DNA of 64,000 nt, from NCBI GenBank assembly GCA_964435115.1, contig CAYSYM010000013.1, forward strand, positions 1 to 64,000. Reading direction: 5' to 3'. A program made the position numbers and the translations under genes. This stretch comes from CAYSYM01 sp964435115. Lineage in GTDB: Bacteria > Chloroflexota > UBA6077 > CF-72. The notes beneath the pieces are model-generated. The model was not told the DNA's origin. It was given only the letters and a program-made list of their open reading frames with translations, and searched no databases. Of this stretch, positions 7,691-16,974 are shown in pieces (position 1 is the stretch's first letter; each line of letters begins with the position of its first letter).

Positions 7691-9553
7691 ATGGACGCGC
7701 GGATGCTCAAATCGACAGTGGGCCGAGGGGCGGTGACACGGCGGCAACTGATCACCCGTGTGGGGCTGGGTCTCGCAGGCGGGGCGTTGGCCTCGCTCCT
7801 GGCGGCCTGCGGGCAGGCGGCTGCGCCGGGCCCAACCACCCCGCCGGCCAAGCCCACCGAGGCTCCCAAGCCTGCGGCCGCGCCTGCCGCGACCGCGGCG
7901 CCCAAGGCGGCGTCCGCGCGGGGCGCAGGGGGCGTGCTCAAGATCCTCATGTGGCAGGGTCCGACCATCCTCAACCCCCACCTCTCGCAGGGCACGAAGG
8001 ACTACATCGCCTCACGCCTGGCGTGCGAGCCGCTGCTGACCGTGAGCGCCGACGGCAAGCTGAGCCCGGTGCTCGCCGCCGAAGTGCCCTCGCGGGAGAA
8101 CGGCGGGCTGAGCGCGGACGGCAAGACCGTCACCTACAAGCTGAAGAAGGACGTGAAGTGGGCCGATGGCCAGCCCTTCACGGCCGAGGACGTCGCGTTC
8201 ACGTTCGAGTTCATCGCGAACAAGGAGACGTCGGCCGTCACGCTCGGCACCTACCTCGACGTCGCGAGTGTGGAAGCGGTCGATCCGCTCACCGCCCGCG
8301 TCACGTTCAAGGAGGCGACCGGCGGCTGGTTCGCGCCGTTCACGGGGACCAACGGCATGATCGTGCCGAAGCACGCCTTGCAGAGCTACATCGGCGCCAA
8401 CGCGCGTAACGCGCCGTTCAACCTCAAGGCCTTTGGCACCGGCCCGTTCCTGGTGGAGGACTTCAAGCCGGGCGACCTGGTCGTCTACACAGCGAACCCG
8501 AACTACCGCGAGGCAGCCAAGCCGTTCTTCGGGCGTGTCGAGATCAAGGGCGGCGGCGACGCCGTCTCGGCCGCTCGATCCGTCCTCGAGACCGGCGAGT
8601 ACGACTACGCCTGGAACCTGCAGGTCGAAGCGCAGGTGCTCGAGCAGATCCAGGCGGGCGGCAAGGGCGACCTGGTCACCGGCCCCGGCTCTGGGGTGGA
8701 GCAGATCTACTTCAACATGGCCGACCCCAACACCGAGGTCGACGGCGAGCGCTCGAGTCCAACGAGCAAGCACCCATTCCTCACCGACCCGCGGGTGCGC
8801 GAGGCGATGGCCCTGGCGATCGACCGCGCGACGCTCGCCAAGCAACTCTACGCCGCGACCGGCGACGCCACGCCCAACGTCCTGACGACGCCGACCAGTC
8901 TCGCCTCACCGAACACCCGGTACGAGTTCAATCTTGACCAGGCGAACCGTCTCCTCGACGAGGCGGGCTACCGGCGGGGTGGGGACGGCATCCGGGTCAC
9001 GCCGGGAGGCGTCCGCATGAAGGTGGTGTACCAGACCTCGACCAACTCGCTCCGCCAGAAGGAGCAGGCACTCGTCAAGGACGGCTGGCAGAAGATCGGC
9101 ATCGAGACCGAGCTGAAGTCAGTGGACGCCAGCGTGTTCTTCTCCAGCGCGCCGGCCAACCCCGACACGTACGCCCACTTCTCGACTGACGCCCAGATGT
9201 TCACCTCGACGTTCGACTCGCCGTTCCCGGTGCTGTACATGAAGCGTTTCTACGGCGCCGTGCCGGAGCGCGACTGGGCGCAGAAGGCCAACAACTGGGC
9301 CGCGCAGAACTTCATGAAGTGGTCCAACGACGAGTACAACCGGCTCTACGACCAGGTGAGGAGCGAGCCGGACGTGGAGAAGGGGCGCCAGCTCTGGATG
9401 CGGATGAACGACATCGTCGTAGGCTCGTTCATCTCCGTGCCGCTGGTCGACCGCAAGTTCACGGACGCCAAGGCGAAGGGGATCAGCGGGCCCGCGCCCG
9501 GGCCGTTCGACGCCGTGTTCGCCTGGAACATCGCCGACTGGACGAGGGCATAG
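7691..9553 (+). CDS. Peptide/nickel-type ABC transporter substrate-binding lipoprotein (SBP_bac_5)
   Basis: A 620-aa extracytoplasmic solute-binding protein. The N terminus carries a twin-arginine motif (TRRQLITR) followed by a hydrophobic stretch and a lipobox (LLAAC), so it is probably exported folded by Tat and lipid-anchored. A Pro/Ala/Lys-rich linker follows, then the family-5 binding fold (YKLKKDVKWADGQPFTAEDV is the typical signature segment). The ligand is most likely a peptide or similar small solute; the family is broad, so the substrate cannot be read from sequence. It is followed by two cognate permease genes. The ATPase genes are not in the cluster and must be supplied from elsewhere. 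Confidence 0.9.
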   Translation: MDARMLKSTVGRGAVTRRQLITRVGLGLAGGALASLLAACGQAAAPGPTTPPAKPTEAPKPAAAPAATAAPKAASARGAGGVLKILMWQGPTILNPHLSQGTKDYIASRLACEPLLTVSADGKLSPVLAAEVPSRENGGLSADGKTVTYKLKKDVKWADGQPFTAEDVAFTFEFIANKETSAVTLGTYLDVASVEAVDPLTARVTFKEATGGWFAPFTGTNGMIVPKHALQSYIGANARNAPFNLKAFGTGPFLVEDFKPGDLVVYTANPNYREAAKPFFGRVEIKGGGDAVSAARSVLETGEYDYAWNLQVEAQVLEQIQAGGKGDLVTGPGSGVEQIYFNMADPNTEVDGERSSPTSKHPFLTDPRVREAMALAIDRATLAKQLYAATGDATPNVLTTPTSLASPNTRYEFNLDQANRLLDEAGYRRGGDGIRVTPGGVRMKVVYQTSTNSLRQKEQALVKDGWQKIGIETELKSVDASVFFSSAPANPDTYAHFSTDAQMFTSTFDSPFPVLYMKRFYGAVPERDWAQKANNWAAQNFMKWSNDEYNRLYDQVRSEPDVEKGRQLWMRMNDIVVGSFISVPLVDRKFTDAKAKGISGPAPGPFDAVFAWNIADWTRA

Positions 9554-9560
9554 GAGTGCC

Positions 9561-9603
9561 GGCCTGGGGCCCCCCGGCGCGACCCGCCGGGGGGCCCCAG
9601 GCC
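9561..9603 (+). repeat. Perfect 19-bp hairpin after the binding-protein gene
   Basis: The arms 9561-9579 and 9585-9603 are perfect reverse complements (19 bp, all but one pair G-C) around a 5-nt loop CGACC. There is no T tract, so it is not a standard intrinsic terminator. Such hairpins between a binding-protein gene and its permeases commonly protect the upstream mRNA from 3' decay and reduce downstream expression. Confidence 0.85.
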
Positions 9604-9615
9604 GCGTAACGCGGC
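9601..9615 (+). repeat. Small overlapping hairpin directly before the permease start
   Basis: GCCGCG-TAA-CGCGGC, with 6-bp arms. Its left arm shares bases 9601-9603 with the right arm of the large hairpin, and it ends one base before the GTG start at 9617, where a ribosome-binding site would be. The two structures compete at their junction, so translation of the permease could depend on which one forms (inference). Confidence 0.55.
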
Positions 9616-9616
9616 C

Positions 9617-10561
9617 GTGACCACCTACGCCCTCCGGCGTCTGCTGATCGCAGCGCCAACGTTGCTCCTGATCAGCGTGGTGGTCTTCACGACCCTGGCG
9701 CTGGCGCCAGGGGACCCGCTCTCGCAGTTCGCCGCCAGCCCGGAGCTGCCGCCCGAGGTGCGGGCTAATATCCGCCGTCAGTTCGGCCTGGACGATCCGC
9801 TCTACGTCCGCTACGCGAAGTGGCTGGCCAATTTCGCCCAGGGCGACTGGGGCTACTCGTTTGCCAGTCGCTCGCCCGCGATCGGGCTCATCCTCCAGCG
9901 ACTCCCCACCACGCTGCTGGTCGTCGGTACGGCCTACGTGGTCGCCGTGCTGGTCGCCATTCCCCTCGGCATGACCACCGCCACGCGCCAGTACTCGTGG
10001 TACGACCACATCGCCACCGGACTGAGCTTTGCCGGCTTCTCCCTGCCCACCTTCTTCACGGGTGTGCTGCTCATCATCGTCTTCAGCGTTCAGCTCCGCT
10101 GGCTGCCGATGGTCTACGACCAGCAGGTGCGGGACCCGGTCCTCTGGCTCAAGCAGGCCATCATGCCGATCGGCGTCCTGGCGCTCTTCCAGGCCGCCAC
10201 GCTCACGCGCTACGTCCGGGCGTCCATGCTCGACAACCTGACGCAGGACTACGTCCGAACCGCTCGCGCCAAGGGACTTGCCGAGCAGACGCTCGTCATC
10301 CGGCACGTGCTACGCAACGCCCTGGTGCCGGTGATCACGCTCATCGCCCTGCAGCTCCCGGCCGTCTTCACCGGCGCGGTCGTGACCGAGCAGATCTTCC
10401 GCGTGCCCGGCATCGGCTCGTTGCTGATCGCCTCGATCCAGGCCAACGATACCCCCGTGATCATGGCGATCATCATGGTCTTCTCACTCCTGGTGGTCGT
10501 CTTCACCCTCCTGGCCGACCTGTTGTATGGCGTGCTCGATCCCCGGGTGACATACCGGTGA
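9617..10561 (+). CDS. ABC transporter permease, DppB/OppB type
   Basis: 314 aa, about six membrane segments. It begins with the typical first segment of this family (YALRRLLIAAPTLLLISVVV) and contains the inner-membrane-component loop region (DYVRTARAKGL...RHVLRNALVPVI), which docks the ATPase. It forms the channel with the following permease. The GTG start has no visible Shine-Dalgarno sequence and lies immediately after two overlapping hairpins. It belongs to the importer operon 7691-11512. Confidence 0.92.
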   Translation: MTTYALRRLLIAAPTLLLISVVVFTTLALAPGDPLSQFAASPELPPEVRANIRRQFGLDDPLYVRYAKWLANFAQGDWGYSFASRSPAIGLILQRLPTTLLVVGTAYVVAVLVAIPLGMTTATRQYSWYDHIATGLSFAGFSLPTFFTGVLLIIVFSVQLRWLPMVYDQQVRDPVLWLKQAIMPIGVLALFQAATLTRYVRASMLDNLTQDYVRTARAKGLAEQTLVIRHVLRNALVPVITLIALQLPAVFTGAVVTEQIFRVPGIGSLLIASIQANDTPVIMAIIMVFSLLVVVFTLLADLLYGVLDPRVTYR

Positions 10562-10570
10562 GGTGCCGCG

Positions 10571-11512
10571 ATGAGCACGGCTGAGGCGGGCGTCGACCTG
10601 GCGGCTATCTCGCGCGTCGCGCCACCATTCCCCCGGCAGGTCGAGCGGTCGCTCTGGCGAGACGCCTGGCGCCGGTTCCGCCGCCACAAGCTGGCGCTGG
10701 CCGGCACGCTGGTCTACCTCTCCCTCGTCCTGCTGGCCGCCCTCGGGCCGCTGGCGTGGACGGCGGGCATCAACGACATCGACCTCAGCGCCTCCACCCG
10801 GTTCTCCGCCGCCCACCCCCTGGGGAGCGACGATCTCGGCCGTGACGTCCTGGCCCGCCTCCTCTGGGGCGGCCGCATCTCGATCGCCGTGGGCCTCGGG
10901 GCCATGCTGGTGGCGATCAGCATCGGTGTCACGGTAGGCTCGCTCGCCGGCTACTTCGGCGGCTGGGTCGACATCCTCCTCAGCCGCGCCATCGAGGTCT
11001 TCCTGGCGGTGCCGCAGCTCCCGCTGCTGCTCGTGATCGTCTACCTCTACCGCAATGCGCTGGTGAAGGCGCTCGGCCCGGAGGTGGGCGTCTTCATCCT
11101 GATCGTCGGCGTGATCGGGACGCTGAACTGGATGCCGACCGCTCGCCTGGTGCGGGCCGGCTTCATCACCCAGCGCGAGCGCGAGTACGTGGAGGCGGCT
11201 CGCTGCCTGGGGGCCGGGCCGCTGCGCGTGATCCGCCACATCCTCCCCAACACCCTCAGCCCGATCATCGTCGCCGGCACCCTCTCCGTCGGCTCATCGA
11301 TGATCGCCGAGTCCACCCTCTCGTTCCTGGGACTCGGCTTCCCGCCAGACGTGCCCACCTGGGGCCGTCTGCTGTATGACGCCCAGAACTTCCTGACCAT
11401 TGCGCCCACGCTGGCCCTCTTCCCGGGCCTGGCGATCTTCCTGGCAGTCCTCTCGATCAACTTCGTCGGCGATGGCCTGCGGGACGCGCTCGATCCACGC
11501 CGGACGTTCTGA
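10571..11512 (+). CDS. ABC transporter permease, DppC/OppC type
   Basis: 313 aa. The N-terminal cytoplasmic segment (WRDAWRRFRRHKLALAG) leads into the first membrane helix, as is normal for the OppC half. HPLGSDDLGRDVLARLLWG is the periplasmic signature of this group, and REYVEAARCLGAGPLRVIRH is the ATPase-docking EAA loop. The gene starts 9 nt after the first permease, with GAGGTG upstream of the ATG. No ATP-binding protein follows, so the importer is incomplete at this locus. Confidence 0.92.
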   Translation: MSTAEAGVDLAAISRVAPPFPRQVERSLWRDAWRRFRRHKLALAGTLVYLSLVLLAALGPLAWTAGINDIDLSASTRFSAAHPLGSDDLGRDVLARLLWGGRISIAVGLGAMLVAISIGVTVGSLAGYFGGWVDILLSRAIEVFLAVPQLPLLLVIVYLYRNALVKALGPEVGVFILIVGVIGTLNWMPTARLVRAGFITQREREYVEAARCLGAGPLRVIRHILPNTLSPIIVAGTLSVGSSMIAESTLSFLGLGFPPDVPTWGRLLYDAQNFLTIAPTLALFPGLAIFLAVLSINFVGDGLRDALDPRRTF

Positions 11513-11691
11513 ACGCCCGCGCCCCGGCGCCGAGCGAAGCGCTTAGCCGCCATGCCTGATCCTCCGCCTACCGAGCCAGGCCGGGCAGCGTCTCCTCAGT
11601 CGGCGGGCCCGGGTGGCGACGGGGTGCAGGCAGCGTCCCGCAGACCCAACGCAGGACGCGAAGCTCCGCCCGGGGACGAGGCGGAGGCGGG

Positions 11692-12960
11692 GTGAGAGGG
11701 CTGTACTACGGGTGGCTCCTGGTGCTCACGCTCGGTGCCACCGAGACGGTCACGTGGGGCGTGCTCTACTACAGCTTCACCGTCTTCCTCCCGGCGATGG
11801 AAGCCGACCTCGGCTGGTCCCGCGGGGCAACGTCCGGCGCGTTCTCGCTGGCGCTGCTGGTCGCGGGACTCGCCGCCATTCCTGTCGGGCGGTGGCTCGA
11901 CGCGCGGGGTGCCCGCGTGCTCATGACAGCCGGCTCGGCCGCCGGGGCGCTCCTGGTGCTCGCGTGGTCGCGGGTGGCGACCCTCACCCAGTTCTACGTG
12001 CTCTGGGCGCTGATCGGGCTGGCGATGGCAGCCGTGCTGTACGAGCCCGCGTTCGCCGTGGTGACCACCTGGTTCGTGCGCCGGCGCGCCCGGGCGCTCG
12101 CCATCATGACGCTCATGGCGGGCTTCGCGAGCACCATCTTCCTGCCGCTGACCGCCTGGCTCATCGGCGCCCAGGGGTGGCGGATGGCGCTCGTCACCCT
12201 CGCCGCGATCCTGGCGGCAACCACCATCCTGCCCCACGCGTTGCTGCTCCGGCGCCGACCTGAAGACCTGGGCTTGCGGCCCGACGGCGATCCACCCGGG
12301 CCTCCCCGACCCGTGGCCCGGCTCGGACCACGCGCCATCTCCGCCGGCGCCGCGCTACGGGAGCCCTCCTTCCGCTGGCTGGTGGCAGCCTTCTGCCTGA
12401 ATGCGGTGGTCGTGATCGCGGTCCAGGTGCACCTCGTGGCCTACCTGCAGGACCGGGGCGCCTCGCGCACCTTCGCCGCCTCGGCCGCCGGCCTGATCGG
12501 GGCCACGCAGGTGCTGGGGCGCCTCCTCCTCGGGGCGCTGGGCGAGCAAGTCCCGCTTCGCCCGAGCGCAGCGGCGGCGTTGGGAGTCCAGCCAGCGGCC
12601 CTCATCGCCCTCCTGCTCGTGCCAGGCACGTTCGGACTCGCCACGTTCATCGTCCTGTTCGGTGCGGCGAACGGCGCGCGCACGCTCATCCGGCCCGCGT
12701 ACGTGGCGCACCTGTACGGGAGCGCGCGCTACGCGACCGTCGCCGGCGTGCTGGCGAGCTTCGTCGTCGTCGCGCAGGCGCTGGCGCCCGTGGCTGCTGG
12801 CGTCGCCTACGACGCCCTTGGCCGGTACGAGCCGCTGCTGTGGGCGCTGGTCGGGCTGGCGACCCTCGCGGCGTTGGCGGTGCTCCAGGCGCGCCCGACG
12901 GCGACCTTGACCGGGGTCGAGCCGGCCACGGAGGACGAGGTGACCCCAGCACACCTGTAG
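11692..12960 (+). CDS. MFS transporter
   Basis: A 422-aa major facilitator protein with twelve predicted membrane segments. It begins with a short cytoplasmic MRGLYYGW and a first helix. The A-like loop between helices 2 and 3 is GRWLDARGAR, and a central cytoplasmic loop RRPEDLGLRPDGDPPG splits the two six-helix halves. This arrangement and the RPEDLGL loop are typical of the oxalate/formate- and monocarboxylate-porter-like branch (inference); the substrate is unknown. The GTG start at 11692 sits behind a G-rich stretch. It is transcribed towards the M20 peptidase gene. Confidence 0.85.
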   Translation: MRGLYYGWLLVLTLGATETVTWGVLYYSFTVFLPAMEADLGWSRGATSGAFSLALLVAGLAAIPVGRWLDARGARVLMTAGSAAGALLVLAWSRVATLTQFYVLWALIGLAMAAVLYEPAFAVVTTWFVRRRARALAIMTLMAGFASTIFLPLTAWLIGAQGWRMALVTLAAILAATTILPHALLLRRRPEDLGLRPDGDPPGPPRPVARLGPRAISAGAALREPSFRWLVAAFCLNAVVVIAVQVHLVAYLQDRGASRTFAASAAGLIGATQVLGRLLLGALGEQVPLRPSAAAALGVQPAALIALLLVPGTFGLATFIVLFGAANGARTLIRPAYVAHLYGSARYATVAGVLASFVVVAQALAPVAAGVAYDALGRYEPLLWALVGLATLAALAVLQARPTATLTGVEPATEDEVTPAHL

Positions 12961-13096
12961 CTGATCCTCAGGGCCTGCTCCACCCCCACGCGTGGCGTGG
13001 ACGGGTCAGGGCGGGCGCGAGACAGGTGACCCTCCGAGGGGAGAAACCAGCCAGACGATAGACGCTGGTCTGGACGCGAGGGACGGGCGTACTCGT

Positions 13097-14362
13097 TCAT
13101 GCCTCTATTCCCGGCACCGTTAGCGGGGGGTACTGCTGTCCGTTCGTGCGCCAGGCGTCCCAGCCCGCGACCAGCCCATCCGCCTGCATCTGGCGGAACT
13201 CCGCCTGCGCCTGCTGGACGAGCGCGGGTGCCGCCAGGAGGTCGGCGACGGTCATCGCCATCGCCTTGGCTGCCTGGATCACCGCCGCATCGCCCGGCTC
13301 GCCGGCTGCCGCCGCGGCGAACTCCAGCGAATGGCCCGGCATCGTCTCAGGCCCGATGGCGAAGTACGCGTGCACGCTGGGCAGGATCTGGCTGATGTCG
13401 CCCATGTCCGTGGAGCCCATCCGCTCGTCTGGCGCTGGCTCCGCAACGGCGATCCCCAGCGCCTCCATGTTCGCGACGAACAGACGCCCGATCGTCAGGT
13501 TGGGCACCATATTGTCGTACCCCCGGTGCTCGACCCACTCGAGCCGCGTCCCGGTGGCCACGGCCGCGCCTTCCGCTGAGCGCCGCAGCAGGCCCACCAG
13601 CTCCCGCTGGTACGCCCGGTCCTTCGCCCGCACGCTGAACTTTGCCGCCGCCCGCGAAGGGATGATGTTCACGGCGTCGCCGCCGTGCGTGATGATCCCG
13701 TGCACTCGTGCATCGGGCCGCATGTGCAGGCGGTTGGCGTTGACGCTGACGAATGTCTGGATGACGGCTTCCAGGGCGTTGACCCCCAGGTCCGGCGACC
13801 CCGCTGCGTGGGCTGCCTTGCCGTGGAAGACGACGTCGACCCGGCTGTGGGCCAGCGATCCGCGCAGCACGACGTTCCGGGTGGAAGGGTGCATCATGAG
13901 GCCGGCGTCGACGTCGGCGAACACCCCGGCTTCGGCCAGGATGATCTTGCCGCCACCCCCCTCTTCCGCCGGAGTCCCGATCACGAGGACGCGCCCGCCG
14001 ACGTCGCCGTCGGTCTCCGCCAGGGCGAGGGCCGCGCCCAGCGCGCTGGCGGCGATGATGTTGTGGCCGCAGCCGTGGCCTACGTCTGGCAGGGCGTCGT
14101 ACTCGGCCACAAGCGCCACGGTCGGACCTGGCCCTGGCCCGCGCCGCTCAGCCCGAAATGCGGTCGGCAAGCCACCCACGCCGCGCTGGAGCGCGTAGCC
14201 GGCCCGTTCCAGCTCGTCGGTGAGCCGCGCTGCCGCCCGATGCTCCTGGAACGCCACCTCGGGGTCGGCGTGGATGGCATGGCTGACCGCCAGGAGCTGA
14301 TCGCGCAGCGCCTCGACGGCGTCGTCAATGCGGGCCTTCCATCCGTCGCGCTCGGCACTCAT
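13097..14362 (-). CDS. M20 family amidohydrolase, AbgB-like
   Basis: A 421-aa metallopeptidase-fold amidohydrolase. Metal-site motifs are AEYDALPDVGHGCGHN and TPAEEGGGGK; a dimerisation domain with HAAGSPDLGVNALEA follows. The wording of these motifs matches the p-aminobenzoyl-glutamate hydrolase subunit B/amidohydrolase branch more than the hippuricase branch represented at 17776. The start is set at the ATG 14362 because AAGGGA lies about 6 nt upstream; the open frame extends 20 codons further without such a site. Likely substrate: an N-acyl or aminobenzoyl amino acid (family knowledge; not determined here). Confidence 0.88.
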   Translation of the reverse strand: MSAERDGWKARIDDAVEALRDQLLAVSHAIHADPEVAFQEHRAAARLTDELERAGYALQRGVGGLPTAFRAERRGPGPGPTVALVAEYDALPDVGHGCGHNIIAASALGAALALAETDGDVGGRVLVIGTPAEEGGGGKIILAEAGVFADVDAGLMMHPSTRNVVLRGSLAHSRVDVVFHGKAAHAAGSPDLGVNALEAVIQTFVSVNANRLHMRPDARVHGIITHGGDAVNIIPSRAAAKFSVRAKDRAYQRELVGLLRRSAEGAAVATGTRLEWVEHRGYDNMVPNLTIGRLFVANMEALGIAVAEPAPDERMGSTDMGDISQILPSVHAYFAIGPETMPGHSLEFAAAAAGEPGDAAVIQAAKAMAMTVADLLAAPALVQQAQAEFRQMQADGLVAGWDAWRTNGQQYPPLTVPGIEA

Positions 14363-14570
14363 GGCGCATCCCTTCTGGACGAGAGGCGGCGCTCGGCACA
14401 CGCAATCCGTCTGGCGTGGCACAGGCAGCGCGCGCCCGGCCAGTGTACCTGTCCGCCGTCGCCGCGGCGCCGGCAGGGGAAAGGAGGGGTGTGGCTGGGC
14501 AGGAGCGGCTGCGACGGCGCGCGGTGTGCGCGCGAGGAGTGTGGGGCTGGTACCTGCCGTCTGGGGGCCG

Positions 14571-14576
14571 TACAGT
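14571..14576 (+). promoter_or_regulatory. -10 hexamer TACAGT, 8 nt before GTG
   Basis: TACAGT fits TANNNT and lies 8 nt before the in-frame GTG at 14585. There is no Shine-Dalgarno site between them, as expected for a leaderless message. Confidence 0.45.
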
Positions 14577-14584
14577 CCGGCCCA

Positions 14585-16498
14585 GTGCCCCTGTTCCGCG
14601 ACCAGCGGTCGGCGAGTGCAACGCCCCTCCCCACTGAGCCAGGGCCCGCCGCCGGCTCGCCCCCAGGACGCCGCGCGGCCCGGCCGGCCCCTCCCACCAC
14701 TCGTGCGGTGCCGGCGCCACGGATGCGCGGCGGGTGCGCCCAGGGCGTGCTGGTGCAGGCGGCGCCGCTCCTGGTGCCCCTGGCGCTGCTGGCACTCGGA
14801 GGGGCGGTCGGGCTGGCGTTCACTCTGAACCCGCCGGCGGCGTGGGAGCGGTTGCTAGGCCTACTGGGTGCCGGCGCCGTCGGGCTCGCCACCCTCTTCG
14901 GCCTTCGGGCCGCGCCCGATCGACGGCTGCCCGCCATCCTGCTGGCCGGCCCGGCCGGGGCGCTGCTGGCCGGGCTGTGGGTCATCGCGGCCTCCGGGCC
15001 CGGAACCTTCCGCGGCCCGATCGGCCAGGTGCTGGACCGCGCGTTCGCGCCGATCCTCGGCGCCGTGGTCCTCACCGACCCGTGGTGGGCGACGAACACC
15101 CGCTTCGTCGTCGGCTACAACGGCCTAGCCGACCTCTCGCTCGTGGCTGTCTGGCTGGCCGCCGGCGTGTTGCTCGCCCGACCCGCGCGCCGGACGGCCG
15201 TGGCAGCGGCGGCGCTGCTGGCTCTGGGCCTCGTGCTGCTGGTCGGCACCAGCTCCCGAGGCGCACTGGTAGGGCTGCTGGCGGGCCTGGCGACCGTCGG
15301 ACTGCTCGGTTGGACGCGCGGCTGGCTGCTGGCGCTCGGCAGCGCGCCTCTCGTGCTTGCCATGGCGCTGCTCGGCGCCCTGGACAAGGGCCTGGACCTG
15401 ACGTCCACCACGGGCCGGCTCGCGTTCTGGCAGGGATACGTGCGGCTGCTCCGGGAGTTCCCCCTGACTGGCGTGGGGCTGGGCCTGGACACGGCGAACG
15501 CGGTGGCGCGGCTTTACGAGGTCAACCCGGACCCCGAGCGGATCTACTACGCGCACAACACGTTCATCCAGACCTACATGGAGCTCGGCCCGCTCGGCAT
15601 GGTGGGGATGCTGGCCCTGCCGCTGCTCGCCCTGGCGGCCGCGCTCGGCGCGCGTCCGGTGGTGGTGAGCCGTGCTCGGCGTGGGCTGCTGCTGAGCAGC
15701 GCCGGGCTGCTGGTGGCGCTGGAAGTCCACGGTCTGACCGACCAAGTGGTCACCACCAACGTTGGGACGGCTCTGGTCTTCGCCGCGGCGGCTATGCTGC
15801 TCGCCTCCCTCCCACCGACAAGCCTGGTCGGGGCGTCGCGCCTGGCCGGGCGGCTCGCGGCCAGCGTTGCGCTCGCTCTGGCGGCGCTGCTGCTCGCCGG
15901 CCTGGCGCTGCCGCCGGTGCGGGCGCAGGTGCTGGTGAACCTGGGCAGCCTGCAGCTCAGCCGGGCGATGCTGAGTGGCGAGCCGGTGGATCGAAGGCAA
16001 CTGGCGCTTGCCGAAGGTTGGTTCGAGGAGGCGCTGGCGCTGAGCCCCGACCAGCCGGCCGTGCTGCGCGGCCTGGCGTGGGCGCGCCTGGAGCGGTTCG
16101 ACGCCCCGGGTGCGCTCGCCGCGCTCCAGCAGGCAGCCGCTTCGCCGCGACTGGATCCCTTCGACATGCTGCAAGTAGCTCGCGCCTACCGCGCGCTGGG
16201 CTTCGGCGACGAGGCCTACGGCTGGGCAACGCGGGCCTTCGAGGCGTGGGGCCGGGCTCCCCCCGAGCCAGTCCTCCGCGAGTACAAGCGCGCGACCCTG
16301 GCCGATAACCCCGCGGCGATCACGCTGGCCGAGCAGGGCGAAGCAGCGCTGCGCGCCCGCCGCTACGGCGAGGCGCTCGACCTCTTCAGGCAGGCCCTGG
16401 CCCTGGCCCCGGAGAGCGCCTACCTGCGGGAGCGCCTGGGCGACGCGGCGCGCGGGGTGGAGCGTTACGGCCCGCAGGGGCCGGCCACGCCGCCGTAG
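14585..16498 (+). CDS. O-antigen ligase-like (Wzy_C) membrane protein with TPR tail
   Basis: 637 aa. After a 46-residue Pro/Ala-rich cytoplasmic tail come about ten to twelve membrane helices. The Wzy_C/O-antigen-ligase signature lies in the periplasmic loop (TSSRGALVGL, STTGRLAFWQGY, HNTFIQTYMELGPLG). A final domain of TPR-like helices follows (SPDQPAVLRGLAWARLERF; ALDLFRQALALAPESAYLRERLGD). Such proteins join or polymerise glycans on undecaprenyl-linked acceptors. Starts at GTG 14585 (behind a -10-like hexamer), GTG 14708 or ATG 14723 are all possible; 14585 is preferred on promoter grounds. The glycosyltransferases nearby (19002, 33311, 34296) and UppP fit an envelope-polysaccharide role. 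Confidence 0.8.
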   Translation: MPLFRDQRSASATPLPTEPGPAAGSPPGRRAARPAPPTTRAVPAPRMRGGCAQGVLVQAAPLLVPLALLALGGAVGLAFTLNPPAAWERLLGLLGAGAVGLATLFGLRAAPDRRLPAILLAGPAGALLAGLWVIAASGPGTFRGPIGQVLDRAFAPILGAVVLTDPWWATNTRFVVGYNGLADLSLVAVWLAAGVLLARPARRTAVAAAALLALGLVLLVGTSSRGALVGLLAGLATVGLLGWTRGWLLALGSAPLVLAMALLGALDKGLDLTSTTGRLAFWQGYVRLLREFPLTGVGLGLDTANAVARLYEVNPDPERIYYAHNTFIQTYMELGPLGMVGMLALPLLALAAALGARPVVVSRARRGLLLSSAGLLVALEVHGLTDQVVTTNVGTALVFAAAAMLLASLPPTSLVGASRLAGRLAASVALALAALLLAGLALPPVRAQVLVNLGSLQLSRAMLSGEPVDRRQLALAEGWFEEALALSPDQPAVLRGLAWARLERFDAPGALAALQQAAASPRLDPFDMLQVARAYRALGFGDEAYGWATRAFEAWGRAPPEPVLREYKRATLADNPAAITLAEQGEAALRARRYGEALDLFRQALALAPESAYLRERLGDAARGVERYGPQGPATPP

Positions 16499-16589
16499 CG
16501 TCCGCGTCTCGGCGGGCGGCACCGGCCTGTGCGGCACGTGCGGGGTATCCCGGTAGTGGGCAGGCGTGCGGGCACGCCAGCAGCTCCGG

Positions 16590-16595
16590 TACGCT
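16590..16595 (+). promoter_or_regulatory. -10-like hexamer TACGCT, 7 nt before ATG
   Basis: TACGCT lies 7 nt before the ATG at 16603. The intervening bases GGAGGCG are also a usable Shine-Dalgarno, so the site is ambiguous. Confidence 0.3.
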
Positions 16596-16602
16596 GGAGG
16601 CG

Positions 16603-16968
16603 ATGGCGGACAGCGGCGGAGCACCCGCCGAGGATGCGCGCATCTGGGTTGGACGGGTGAAGCCCGGCCGGGAGGCGGACCACGCGGCCTTCCTGGAGTG
16701 GCTCCGTGGTGCGGAGGCGGCGTCCATCTTCCGCCGCCGCCGGCTGACCGAGTACGCGTTGTGGGAGCAGGACGGGACCGTGACGGTGACCTTCAGGGCG
16801 CCGCGCACCGGCGACCCGCGGATCATGATTGACTTCCTGCGCTACCCGGGTATGTGGCCGGAGTTCTGGGAGTTCTCGCGGGGCGGGCGGCTCGAAGACG
16901 AACCAGGGCAAGAAGCGGCGTCCGGCCGGCTGGCCGTCCACTGGCGGCGCGACGCGGGACGGGTGTAA
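16603..16968 (+). CDS. Hypothetical protein, 121 aa
   Basis: A small soluble protein with many aromatic residues (YPGMWPEFWEFSRGG). The first half (IWVGRVKPGREADHAAFLEW) reads like the beta-alpha opening of a dimeric alpha/beta-barrel (antibiotic-monooxygenase type) protein, but this is only a resemblance. GGAGG lies 5 nt before the ATG. The stop is 6 nt before the SDR gene, so the two are probably co-transcribed. No function can be assigned. Confidence 0.6.
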   Translation: MADSGGAPAEDARIWVGRVKPGREADHAAFLEWLRGAEAASIFRRRRLTEYALWEQDGTVTVTFRAPRTGDPRIMIDFLRYPGMWPEFWEFSRGGRLEDEPGQEAASGRLAVHWRRDAGRV

Positions 16969-16974
16969 CAGCGG

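Noticed and set aside
11552..11695. 47-codon frame whose TGA overlaps the MFS start codon (GTGA)
   Set aside because: Pro/Gly/Ala-rich composition with no ribosome site; such short open frames are expected by chance at this GC content.
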